Source of the DNA: Tetradesmus obliquus
Lineage: Eukaryota > Chlorophyta > Chlorophyceae > Sphaeropleales > Scenedesmaceae
Direction of reading: 5' to 3'
Assembly: GCA_030272155.1 (NCBI GenBank)
Contig: CP126201.1
Location: 4,884,501 to 4,948,500 of the forward strand
DNA length: 64,000 nt
Position 1 is the stretch's first letter; every line of letters starts with the position of its first letter. The translations under genes were made by a program, and so were the position numbers. Positions 51,053 through 62,305 of the stretch are shown piece by piece. Under the pieces are notes generated by a model. That model was not told where the DNA came from. It searched no databases and saw only the letters and a program-made list of their open reading frames with translations.

Positions 51053-53013
51053 CTAGCTGTCTGCGTCGCGTCCGTCAATGGCGCTGTCGTTGAGTGCGCA
51101 GCAGGTGATGGCCTTGTGGTGGCCGCTGTACGTGCGGATGGCCTCACCTGGCAGCAGCAGCGGCAGCAACAGCATGAAAAACAGCACACGTCGGCAGTTA
51201 ACCAGCCCTCGAATCACTGCAGTATTGTGACCCCACCAGAAACAAAGCTGCAGCGCGCGTAGCTCCCACGCTCAACCCCACCCACAGCGGATCTCACTGC
51301 GATCCACCCCCAGCATGCGCCACCGCCAACCACAACGTCCGTTCAAACTTATCAAACAGCATACAGCATGCTTCCATCCCTTTTAACCGCCTTAATCCCC
51401 ACCTGTGGACAGGTCCCACAGCCGTGCCGTGGCGTCGCTGCTGGCAGTGACCAGGTATGCTGCATCCACACTGAACACGCAGTCCCACACCCAGCGCGTG
51501 TGACCTGTGAGGGTCCTCTCAAGTGAGAAGCCGTCCAGGTTCCACAGCTTCACGGACTTGTCGCTGCTGGTGGTGGCCAGCTGCTGCACGTCGGGGCTGA
51601 TCAAGCACTTGAGGATGTAGCCCTGGCAGCAGCAGCAGCAGCAGCAGCAACGGCAGCAGCAGCAGCGGCAGCAGTAGCAGCAGGGGTGAGTACACGCTTG
51701 GGGCTGATCAGGCACTTGAGGATGTAGCCCTGGCAGCAGCAGCGGCAGCAGCAGTGGGTAAGCACACGTTCAGATTTGAGGAAGTACTTGAGGATGTAGC
51801 CCTGGCAGCAGCAGCAGCATCATCATCATCAGGAGCAGTGTTTTGACATCAGTAACTGCGTCTGGGCGGTGCGCAGCAAGACTGCGGCCAGCTGCCTCCA
51901 CAGCTGCAGAGCCGCACTGTGTCCAAGGAGCAGCGTTGTGTGCCTCACCTGAGCTCTGCTCACAGCTGCACTCCCAACACCCAGCAGAGAGCTTTAGCGA
52001 CGCTTTCTACACATGAAGGAGGCGTCACAAGCACACGTGCATGCGCCTGCACCAACTGCACCAACGCCATCAGCTGCACCGCTGCGGCTGTCACAGCAGT
52101 ACCAACACCACAGTGCCTCGCCGCGCATCCCACTCACTGCGCGTCCCCCACTTTCTGCGCTGCGCACTGCTACGCCCAAACCGAGCATACAGACAGCTAT
52201 ACACATCAGTGCTTTGCAGACACCTTGTTGTGCTTTGCTATACACATCAGTGCTTTGCAGACACCTTGTTTGCAGACACACCTGCATACACACAAAGCAA
52301 CCGCTGCGCCGCTGCTGCCGCAGCAGCTGCGCAGCGCCCGCCCGCGCATCAGTCTCACCGAGTGTGCGCGCAGCTTGTGCAGCGGCTCAAAGTGTGTGGT
52401 GAGGCTGGTGCCCCGCAGCATGCGCCACACATAACACGTGCCGTGGTTGTTTGCTGCCACCACCATTGAGCCGTCCAGGGCCACGGTCAGGCTGCGCACC
52501 GCAGTGCCCACTTCGGGCACAAGCTCGCAGCTGCAGGCGTTGGCGGTGAGGTCCCACACACGGATGTGGCCAGTCTGGTCGCCTGGCGGAGAAGTCAAGG
52601 AATTGTGGTGGGACAGCAGCAGTCGTGTGCACAGGAGACACGTGAGTCAGCTGCAGGCGTTGGCGGTGAGGTCCCAAACACGGATGTGGCCGGTCTGGTC
52701 GCCTGGCGGCAGGTGTTGCAGTGGTGAGAAGTGCGAAGTTATCAGTGATGCATGCGACTACCTCAGTGATGTAACTGCCTGTCTCATAGTGAAGCTGCTG
52801 CTGCTGCTGCTGCTCTTTGCCAAGAGATACTGTCTCAAATGCATGGTACGCAGCTGCAATGCCTAAATTGCAGCACAGCGTCATCTGCAGCAGGCGCTGC
52901 ACCAAGCTACCCCGTCACCTGCTGTTGCTGCTGCTGCACAGGCTGCTGCTGCAGCCTGCGTGTGCTCGACCCCTGCCCCACTGCTGCTGTCTGGTGGCTC
53001 GCCCATGCCCTGC

Positions 53014-53054
<41 letters not shown>

Positions 53055-54501
53055 CTTCAGTCTCCAGCTAGCTCCACTTCCCCCCACCTGAGATGAGCTC
53101 ACCCTAGTTGGAGTGCAGCACTACGCTTCACGACCACCCTGCCACTGCCGCCCTGCTGCAGCTGCTGCTGCTGTTGAAGACTGCCAGCAACCCCCTGGCA
53201 CTCACCCGAAATGAGCTCGCCCTGGTTGGGGTGCAGCACCACAGTGTTGACTGCCGCCCTGCTGCTGCTGCTGCTGCAGCAGCTATCAACCCCCTGGCAC
53301 TCACCTGAGATGAGCTCGCCCTGGTTGGGGTGCAGCACCACGGTGTTGACTGCCGCCCTGCTGCTGCTGCTGCTGCTGCAGCTATCAACCCCCTGGCACT
53401 CACCTGAGATGAGCTCGCCCTGGTTGGGGTGCAGCACCACGGTGTTGACTGCCGCCCTGCTGCCGTACTCGCGCTGGCAGCCAGGGCTGCGCAGGTCCCA
53501 CACACGCACAGTGCCGTCCTCGCCGCCTGCGGGTTGTAGCGCACATGTGGCAGATGACAGCAAGCGTGTGTGAGCAGTGATTAGCCAGTCATTGAACACA
53601 CCCCTCACACGGGCACGCGCACAGTGCCGTCCTCGCCGCCTGCGGGTTGTAGCGCACATGCGGCGGACGGCAGCAATCGTGGCAGCAGTGATTAGCCAGT
53701 CAATACACACTCCTCACACGGGCACGCGCACCGTGCCGTCCTCGCCGCCTGCGGGTTGTAGCGCACATGCGGCGGACGGCAGCAATCGTGGCAGCAGTGA
53801 TTAACCAGTCAAAGGAAAACCCCTCACGGGCACTCGCCGCCTGCGGCGCGCGGCGCGGACGATTGTGAGGTAGCCCAGCAGATGCAGAACAGATGCAGAG
53901 AGCGTGCCGGCAAGGTGTTTGAGGATCGCTCCGTGCAGCATGGACACACGAGTATGCACACGAGCAAGCAGCGGATGCTGCACAGGTGCGTGCGGCGCCA
54001 GCAGCTGCACTGCTGCATGTGCCTCGACTTGTACTGCTGGCACTCACCACATGGCTGTGTGCTTAGCGCTGCTGCCAATGCCTGCCTCATATACACAGTT
54101 AGATGCTAGAACCAACTTGCGCCTGCCGCTGCTGCCGCTGCTGCTGCCTGAGCAGCATACAAGATATGCTTGCTCGCCTGCTTGCTGCACGGAGTGCACC
54201 CAATCGCACCAGGTGTCTCACCTGTGTACATCCACTTGCTGTCTTTCTGGAAGCCCACAGCAGTCACATTGCCCTGGTGGCCCTCATAACTTGACACCGG
54301 CTGCGGGTCGTTCGAATTGACCTCAAACAGCCGCACTTGGCTGTTGCCTGCTGCTGCAATGTACTGCTTCTCTGAGGTTATCTCCAGCTTGTTGACCTGC
54401 GAGTCTGCGTACTGCAGTGTGCGGTAGCAGATGCCGCTGGTCGCTTCCCAGAAGCGAATGGTGTGGTCATAGCCTGCTGTTGCAAGCACCACGGAAGACA
54501 T
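51053..54501 (-). CDS. LST8: LST8, WD40 subunit of TOR kinase complexes
   Basis: Seven-bladed WD40 propeller that binds and stabilises the TOR kinase domain, part of growth and nutrient signalling. Five phase-consistent exons in transcript order: 54501-54222, 53526-53404, 52582-52359, 51622-51403, 51147-51053, giving 313 aa, the usual LST8 length. Diagnostic stretches: [78 protein letters not shown] and [20 protein letters not shown]. The introns contain partial copies of neighbouring exon edges, mostly incomplete and not usable as exons. The complete exon 2 is the rightmost of four copies. High confidence in the family. Expression cannot be judged. Confidence 0.95.
51700..51810 (-). repeat. 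Two intronic copies of the LST8 exon 4 5' edge
   Basis: GGCTGATCAGGCACTTGAGG followed by ATGTAGCCCTGGCAGCAG (about 51,701-51,737) and a shorter copy (about 51,785-51,810) repeat the acceptor edge of exon 4 (51,595-51,630) upstream of it, each followed by CAG/CGG repeats. Confidence 0.85.
52645..52716 (-). repeat. Intronic copy of the LST8 exon 3 5' edge
   Basis: About 70 bp (GCTGCAGGCGTTGGCGGTGA to GTCGCCTGGCGG) repeat 52,528-52,590 nearly exactly, including the acceptor. Confidence 0.88.
53085..53395 (-). repeat. Three tandem copies of the LST8 exon 2 3' edge
   Basis: The donor end of exon 2 (53,404 onward: GATGAGCTCGCCCTGGTTGG on the plus strand) recurs at about 53,301, 53,202 and, degraded, 53,092. 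Each copy has its own splice donor and is followed by a CTG run. Period about 100 bp. Confidence 0.9.
53600..53835 (-). repeat. Copies of the LST8 exon 2 5' edge and upstream intron
   Basis: CACAGTGCCGTCCTCGCCGC then CTGCGGGTTGTAGCGCACATG recurs at about 53,618 and 53,731, with a third fragment near 53,825, spaced roughly 113 bp. The original is at about 53,508. Each copy carries the CGCAG acceptor. Confidence 0.88.
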
Positions 54502-55480
54502 GGCAGCTGTCTGCTGCTGCTCCCTGCTGCTGCTGCAGCAGGAGCTCAGATCACAGCCGGCCCGCTGCCCCTGAAGGTCCCTAGCAAATGTATATTTGTC
54601 GAACGAATGTCATCTTGCAGCTCAGGTGCTGCTGTACGCCTGAAAGTGGGCACAAGGGAAGGCCCTGCAGACACTAGGAAGGCAACTCGCAGACGCAATC
54701 CTCCAAATTTTCTCTCGATTAGAAAGGTAGCAGATTTACACAGCAGATTACGGTCTGCAGACGACTCAGTGCTCACAAGGCCGTGTCCAGCACGTTGCAG
54801 CAGAGGTGGATTCTCAGGTGTGTCTGAGCGCCCGCAAGAATTTGCTGAATGCAGGATCTTTGAGATCGTGAAAACCTAATGTAGTCTTCGACTGATGCAT
54901 GGCCGTTGATCATGTCGTCCACAACCCTAGCTGCCCTGCCAGTGCAAGTGCTTGCCTCACACGAGGCTGCCCACACTGCATGCCGCTGCTGCCGCGAAAG
55001 GTGTTCGACATGCTGCTGACACATGCACTGCGAATAGCGTCAGCAAAAGGAAGCATCTGCTGCAATCAATGCACTGTACTGCACAGCTGCAGTACAGGCT
55101 AAGCTGCAGTGCCAAGAAACATGCAAGCTTCACATTCCGACAGACCCCTGGTAACTTTTGAATGACACAGCCTCCCACACCGCTGCACTGCAAACTGTCA
55201 TCTCACAGAGCCTTGCACAGGTTTTGACACTTGACCGATCGGTCGCGACCAACTCAACCCCATTCACCCCACCAGATCCCATGCATCCCTGCCCCCTGCC
55301 TTGTTTGCTGCTGCCTGCAGCCCCTCAGCCGTGTGGCTCTACTTCAGGCCACGTGACCAGCCCAGGCCGGAGCTCACTTGAACGACCAGTGCAACCCCAT
55401 CCACAGCACCATGCATCATGCATCCCTCTTCCCAGCCCTGCTTGCTCTCGGCTGCAGCCCCTCAGCTTTGCAGAACACTT
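54502..55480. other. LST8 5' flank and F-box/LRR 3' flank
   Basis: LST8 promoter region with no recognised core element. At 55,266-55,380 lies a tandem copy of the F-box/LRR gene's final codons and start of its 3' UTR (see that repeat). No gene seen. Confidence 0.55.
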
Positions 55481-55520
55481 TCATGTGGGCCACGTCACCA
55501 GCCCCAGGCCGGAGCTGTCC
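55266..55520 (-). repeat. Tandem copy of the F-box/LRR 3' end
   Basis: About 115 bp around the stop codon (55,400-55,520) are repeated at 55,266-55,380. Shared blocks are ATGCATCCCT, GCTGCAGCCCCTCAGC and the coding tail CCAGGCCGGAGCT. The downstream copy is outside the reading frame. Confidence 0.8.
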
Positions 55521-56743
55521 TGCTCAAACGGCTTCGTGGTCAGCTGCAGCAGCTGCAGGGAAGGCAGCAGCTGCTTGACCAATGCAGCGGCCTCTGAAGG
55601 CGTCAGGCAAAACCCTTCCATCACCTGGCTGCTGCTGTCAGCACCACCGGCTAATGGCATGAGCTGTTCTCGGTGAGAGAACCCAGGGGGTTGCAGCGGC
55701 AGCCGCTCGCGCCACCAAGCGTGCTGCTTGCCGTCAGATGCCAGCACTGCAGGCAGCAGTGTCCCGATGGATGCCTGACCGCTGCTGCTGCAGGATGCAT
55801 TGGACTGTACATCCAGCGGCGCTGCTGCAGCTGTAACTGCTGCGTCTGCTGAAGCTGTTGCCGCCGGTTCCTTGCTGCTGCCGCAGCCGCTGCTCTTTCC
55901 GCTGCCATTGTTGCTGCTGCCATCAGCCGCCACCACCAACCTCGCAAGGTGGCCAGCCACAAGCTCCAACAAGCCTGCGTGCACACTTGCTACCGCCTGT
56001 GCATCATGTAGCGGCATGTCCTTAGGGTGCGACAGCGACAGCCGCAGCAGCCGCAGCGGCGGCTGCGGCTGCACGTTTGCCAGTGCATGCAACAGCGTGG
56101 CAACCTGGTGGCCTCCTGCTGGCCCATCAGCTGCAGGAGGTGCCAATAGTGCTACTGCTGCTGCTGCTGCTGTCGATGCTGCTGGTGCTGGTTGTGGCAG
56201 TGGCGGCGCTGGTGTGTGATGGACCCCGCAATGGTGATCACTGCCCCAGGGTGATGAGAAGTTGCCCTGAAAGTGCAGCTCTGTCAGGTGCTGCATGCCG
56301 CTCAGGTTGCGGGCCAGCCGCTGCCACAGGTCATCTGTGGGCTTGTGTCTAGACACGCTGTTGGCTGCTGCTGCTGCGGTGGATTCAGCTGCTGCACTGC
56401 AGGCTGCTGCGCCCGCATCTGCTGCATCCGCCAGCCAGCTTTGACCTGCCGCAAGCTGCGCAGCAAATGGGCCGTAGAAGCTGGCTTGCGGCAGCTGCGG
56501 CATCACATAGCTGGCACTCAGGCTGCACAGCTGCGTGAGATCGAAGAGGGCAGGAATGCATGCGCCTGGGTGCTGCAGCTTCTGCGGGTGGCTCACATCC
56601 AGGCGGGTCAGCTGTGAGAGGCCTGACAGCGCCCTCAGGGAAGCGAAGCTTGCCAGCCTGCTGTTGTAGGCCAGGCTGAGGTCCTGCAGGCCTGGCAGGG
56701 CAGCGGCTAGCGCCTCTAGCTGCGGCTCGCCTACTGCAAGCCT

Positions 56744-56776
<33 letters not shown>

Positions 56777-59481
56777 TGTATGTTGGGTTTGGTGCTGCAG
56801 CAGCTGACAAAAACCCAAGGGGCGCTACACTGCTACAGCATACAAGGGTATGCTGAAAGCGACCTGCTTCATGCAACCTGCTTCTGGTGCATTGCCAGCT
56901 GGTCCCTCCGACGCCAGATGCAGCTTGTCAGTGAGCTCATGCCTTATCGTGCACATGGCTCGTAGATGCTGGCACTGCAGCAGATCTGGCATGTTCTGCA
57001 AGCTGCCAATTCCAGCAGTGATTGCATTCATGCCTGCAAGCCGCATTGGCATTCCCCTTTCGCACACACCTGTCCAGCCGCAGCCGTGCCAGTGCTGACA
57101 GCTGGCTCAGCGCCTGCAGCACTGTAGCATCAGTGAAGCTGATGCCTGTTGCCGCAAGGTTTAGGGCAGTCAGGGCAGTCAGGCTGCACAGCTGGCCTAG
57201 CCCATAATCATCAACACCTGGCAAGGAAGGAAGAAGCAGGCAGGGTGTTACGCAAGGCAGCAAGTACTGCGAGACTTTGCAGCGAACTTAGGCTTGTGCA
57301 CCAACAGAGACACGTGGTGGTGAGGCCTTAAGGGTGAGTGCCTGATGACATGGCTGGGCAGCGCATCCGCAGCGAGGCAGCAAGCACACTGCGTTTGCAG
57401 AGGTCACGCACAGCATAGGCGGAGGTGCAGCCACACAGCCATCGGTGCTGGTGCGTTGCTGGACGCACTCATTCAAAGTGGGAAAAACGTCTAAGCGCCT
57501 GACAGGCATCAGCCTGCTCTACAGCTGCGCAAGTTCTGTGCACAGCTAAGTGCTCACCTGCACACCAGCTGATGTTGAGCTCCTGCAGCTGCGGCACGCA
57601 CTGCGCCAGCGACGACATTCCCCTGCGGCAGCAGCAGTGGTGCGGCAGTCGGCAGCAGTCACAGCAAGCAGCAGACCATAGAACCTTGTGAGGCAGTTGC
57701 AACATGTCAGGTGGTTAGTTGCACTTCAACAGATCTCTTAGATTTCAGGCGGCGCCTCGTCTGTAAAGTGCTGTTGCAGCTGTGCATGCAGCCGTCCACC
57801 TATGAAACTAGATCGAAGGAATGTCTGCCAACCACCACCTCCCTCCCCGCACCTGTTGGTGATGCTGGTGGAGCCCTGCAGGTCCAGGCTGCCTAGACCC
57901 GCCGTCCCCTTGTAACAACAGAGGCAGAAACGAACCAATTTTCCCCAGCAACACCTTGACCGCACCTGTTGGTGATGCTGATGGAGCCCTGCAGGTCAAG
58001 GCTGGTGAGGTGCCTCAGCCGTGCCAGGTACGGCAGGCCATCATCCGTCACGTGGCCGTCATTGTGCAGGTTGATGGTGGCCAGCCGGGGCATGCTGACG
58101 CAGATGATCTGCACAGGGGTGTGAAAGGCAGACAGGCAGGCAGATATGAGCAGATGGGGTGCTGTTCGAGCGGTGTTCTGGCGGTCGCATTGTGTGCACA
58201 GCAGGGAGTGGTGTTGCTGCACGCTGCTGCAGACAGGCGGCAATCCAGTGTCGCCTGAAAAGGTCAAACTGCCGCCCACACCGACCCCTTCTGGCTGCGG
58301 CTTCTCCTGCAAGGTGTGCTGAGGTGCAGGCAGCAGTGTGCAGCGCCAGCAGCGCCAGCAGCAGTCGCACATGCCGCCACCCCATCGGCTCACCCTTAGG
58401 GGAGCCATCCCGTGCTATGAGCAAAGTTGCCACCACCACGCAACTGCAGGGTGCGCCACAGTGGCAGCCAGTTGTGCAAACAGCAGCACCAGCAGCAGCT
58501 CACCCTCAGGCCCTCGTCACCCAGGGACTGCGCTGGCGCCAGCAGCGCCTGCAGCTGGCTCAGGGGGGCCAGGCCCTGCGCCCCCGCCACTCCAATGCTG
58601 CTGCCGTTGCTGTCCAGCTGCAGCGACGTGAGGCAGGGGCAGGCGCATAAGCCCAGCACGGCAGCGTCTGCAGGGGAGAGCTCGTCGAGGCGCAGCCGCA
58701 GGCTGGTGAGGGATGCCAGCGGGCGGCCGCCGCCATGCAGGCCCTGCGGCGCAGCGCAGCGCCAGGACCGAGGTGCGGGAAAAGCAGTGCAGTGCAGTGA
58801 AGTGCAGGGCTAGCGGTGTGGGGAAACAGGCAGCGCAGTGCGTGCACTGCAGTGAGGTGCGGCGCAGTGCAGAGACGTTGCAGTGCAATGCAGTCCAGTG
58901 CAGGGCAGGGAATGATACGTGGTGCAGCAGCAGGCCGGAGCAAGGTGAGAAGCAAGCCCTATGCCTGGGGTTGGTGGCACCAGGGCTGATGGGGGCACAT
59001 GCACGTGTTGCGCAAGCAAACACCGCAGCCAGGTTAAAGTAGGGTATCACAGAAGGCAAAAGTCACTTGCGTATGAGCAGCTGTCGGCGTGCTGCAGGCT
59101 GCACCCTGCTGCTGCTACTGCTGCTGCTGCTGCTGTGTGCCGCACCTGCAGCAGCGCCAGCCTGTCTACTGGCCGAATACGGCTGGCTCCTTGCACCCGC
59201 TCATGCGTGTAGTAGCTGTCTGTGATGTCGAGTGATGTCAGCGTGTGTCCATGCCGCCTCAGCAACAGCCCCAGGGCCCCACATGACCTGCTGCTGTGCA
59301 AACTGAGTGTTAGATGCTGCGAGCACAGCGACAGCGCATGCCTGCGCCAGGAGCTGCACACAACGGCCGCCTGGCAGCACTGCCTGGGTGGCAGCTGCTG
59401 CAGCACTGCTCGCCAGATGCTGGAGTGTAGGGTGTCCCACGGGATTGCTGCAGTGTCGGGTGCTTCTGAGGAGGCGTCCAT
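55481..59481 (-). CDS. F-box-like leucine-rich repeat protein
   Basis: Probable SCF ubiquitin-ligase adaptor. Six phase-consistent exons in transcript order: 59481-59146, 58743-58504, 58108-57966, 57622-57558, 57217-57070, 56741-55481, giving 730 aa. Residues ~14-50 read IPWDTLHSSIWRAVLQQLPP then AAVVCSSWRRHA, an F-box pattern. LRRs follow through exons 2-6: SLTSLRLRLDEL, PCLTSLQLDSN, RLATINLHNDGHVTDDGL, HLTSLDLQGSISITN, QLQELNISWC, ALTALNLAATGISFTDATVL and LQDLSLAYNSRL (F-box-LRR type). The last exon also holds Ala/Ser-rich insertions and ends LQLLQLTTKPFEQDSSGL. Its substrate is unknown. The F-box assignment is by pattern and moderately certain; the LRRs are clear. Confidence 0.88.
56744..56776 (+). 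repeat. (CAG)n at the F-box/LRR last acceptor
   Basis: About 11 CAG triplets. On the gene strand this is (CTG)n directly upstream of the CAG acceptor of the 1.26-kb last exon. Confidence 0.9.
57848..57895 (-). repeat. Intronic copy of the F-box/LRR exon 3 donor edge
   Basis: CGCACCTGTTGGTGATGCTG and GGAGCCCTGCAGGTC repeat the 3' edge and donor of exon 3 (57,961-58,003) about 115 bp further into the intron. Confidence 0.85.
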
Positions 59482-59634
59482 GGACTGGGGCGGAGCAACA
59501 GGTGATGATGACAGGCCTGTCCTGCAGAAGGTTCACAGCTGGTGATTTACTTAAAAAGGACGCAGCGATTGACGATGAACCTGACTGTTTGGGTACCTTG
59601 TAGCAGCCTAGCTAAGGACGTGCGGTGTTAGTAA

Positions 59635-59677
<43 letters not shown>

Positions 59678-60690
59678 GGGGGCCAGCAATTGCAGCAGGA
59701 ACGTCACTTCTGGACGTAGCTGTGCCACGGCCGACATTCGGTCACGTCTACGTGACGTTGTATGCTGGATTGTTTTGTTTGCAACACTCTTGGCCTGCTC
59801 ACTCGTTGTAGCTACCGTGCACGTGGTTGATATGAAGGCACTGCCCTCCCCACCCAGCAGCTATAGCAGAGGTTCGCTTCACCTAATGCCACAAGTAGTT
59901 TGGTATTTTGCTTTCGAGTTATCATCTGGTCATCTCTTAAGCAGGTACGCACGACATGAGCAGATCAGAAACCACCAACTCACAAAAGGCCATGTACAAC
60001 AGCATACAAAGCCCAGATGACGCGAGCCACGGCAGTTATCACATGATCGGTCAGCAGAAAGCACTTCAAGGCACACGCGGTGTCTTCTTCATGCCTCACC
60101 ACTTGTAAAGCCCTACCATGAGTACTGCCTGTTTGCTGCAGGTGCTGCTGGCCCATCTGGAGCTCTACAGCTCCAGACAGGCCAAGAAGATGTCCATCGT
60201 CACATACAACGTGGCGCTGCACCACTTGCAGTGTGCACTCACGTCCGGCAGGAGCTGCCCAGCACGTGCCACTGGCTGGGCAGTCCCACTCTACGATTGT
60301 CCGGAAGTTGTTTGGACAATGGACAGCTTCCCAGCAGCGGTCAATGGGACCCTCCAACTGGAGGCAGCAACCTAATGAAGCAGTATATAAGCAGTTCAGC
60401 GAATGTTATGAAGCATTCCTTCTGCGCGAGCAGGTCACCGGAAGCTTGTACTTCCCCGGCGTAGTTGAGCGGTGAGTGGCCCGAGCAGACGTTCCTTGTG
60501 TGCCCTGCAAGATTATGCTCGCTGTACATCCTCCTCGAGTTCCAGTTTGCACAGCGCGCTGATCCACCTCGTTTCCGCCTCTGCACGCGTGCGCTGCCGT
60601 GGTGCGCCTTTCCCTGCAGGGCTGAGAAACCCCCAGTTCATAAGCAGACATAAATCGGAGTCCCTTTCAACGATTTGATTTTGCGTCACC
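59482..60690. other. Divergent intergenic region
   Basis: Lies between two divergently transcribed genes and should hold both promoters. A (CTG)n run occupies 59,637-59,675. A coding-like segment is described separately at 60,142-60,475. Confidence 0.6.
60142..60475 (+). pseudogene. Coding-like fragment, unrecognised
   Basis: After a CTGCAG acceptor-like site the first frame reads LLAHLELYSSRQAKKMSIVT. From about 60,245 a second frame looks coding: HSTIVRKLFGQWTASQQRS, EAVYKQFSECYEAFLLREQV and TGSLYFPGVVER, ending TGA at 60,473-60,475. No standard intron joins the two frames, so this is either a frameshifted gene relic or the end of a gene whose model I cannot complete. No family recognised. 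Confidence 0.3.
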
Positions 60691-62238
60691 ATGCGGAGCC
60701 ATCGCTCCGGATTGTCGCTGCTGCTGGTGGCAGCTGTGCTGCTCTGGGCTGATGCCTCAATGGCTAGCCATGTCATGCTGAACGATGCAGAGCCCGCTGC
60801 CGTTGCAAGCAGCATTGACGGTGAGTTGAGCACATGCACACACACTAAAAGCGACTTCATGCATGCACATGTACGGCAGGCAGCTTCAATCACCTGCATG
60901 CAGTCTCTCTCCATCAGTCCCGCGGGACTGCTGCGCTTGCTGATCAGCGCCAGCTTGTGATCCGCAGCCTGCCCCACATTTTATTCACAGCAATGCTCCT
61001 CATGCACGGACCAGCGAGTCGTCACTTGGCCTTATTTGTCAACCATACCATCCATCCCGTGGCTTGCAGGAGCTGTGGCTGCAGCTGCTGCAGCTGCAGG
61101 CGGGCCCGCCCCAGCGGAGGCCCTGGCTGGTGCCAAGCAGTGTGTGTGCCCCAGGGGTCATCGCCAGGTGCTGGGCACTGAAGGCTGCGTCTGCGGTGAG
61201 TGTCAAAGCCAGGTTTGTTAGCAGTGCACAGCACTGTCAGCAGAGCAGACTACGCGTGACACATGGCCGTTGAAGCGTGGTGTGGAGGCAGCAGCATGTC
61301 AGCAGCCACTCATCCTTCCGGCAGCTAGCATTGCATTTGCTTCAGCCTATTCTGTAAAGGAAGCTGCTGTTTACCCCCCACCCCCCCTCCCCCAAATCAC
61401 GATGCAGGCTGCGTTTGCACTGTCGTGTCAGCAATGTCATGCTGAAACTGCATTATCATTGCCGTCGCTGACTGTACCCCCTTCCTGCTGTGTGTGCAGA
61501 ATGTGACAGCGGATTCCAAGGCTCCCCTGCTGCCAAGAGGGCCGGCTGCACCACCATGTTCCCAAATGATGCAGCAGCAGCACCCAGGGCCTGCCGCTGC
61601 GTGCGCTGCCCGGCTGGCACGCAGTCTGGTGGCGGCAACATGACAGCAGACCTGTGCGCTGCCCCCGAGAAGACGGCAGATGCAGCTGGCGACGTGTCTG
61701 CGCAGCAGTTGGGTGAGTTGTTTGGACAGCCGCGCCTGCTGCTCAGCTCGTGTGCACACAAACCTGCATGAAATACATCCGCGGTGTGCAGGCAATGGCA
61801 CGGCCGATTTGTGTGTGGAATGAAATGCCGGCATGATCACCTTCAGCAACACTCTGTGTGTATAGGAACCTGATGTGTGACGCGCTGTGCTGCTGCAGGC
61901 TCAGTTCCCTACAATGCGCAGTGCGGAGGCAGGGGCTCCACTGTGGTCAACGGCAGGCCTGGCTGCGGTGCCCCTGGCATGCAGTGCTGGGATGCGCCCT
62001 GGACTGGAACAACCTGCCAGGCAGGCACTGTGTGCCAGAGGTCCAATGAGTGGTGGTGGTTCTGCAACTGGGGCTCAAGTGAGTAGTGACGATGCAGTGC
62101 CACAGCTACTAAATGCATGGTTCACACAATGCTGCTGCTGCCTGTTTGCTTGCTTCTTGCGCTACCAAAGCTGCATCACAACAAATGTGTCAGCTGCCTA
62201 CCAGCTTGCCCCACTCGCCAGCTCACATTTTGAACATC

Positions 62239-62305
<67 letters not shown>

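Noticed and set aside
53085..53835. LST8 exon 2 copies as mutually exclusive alternative exons
   Set aside because: Each copy holds only one end of the exon and one splice site, so none can be a complete alternative exon.
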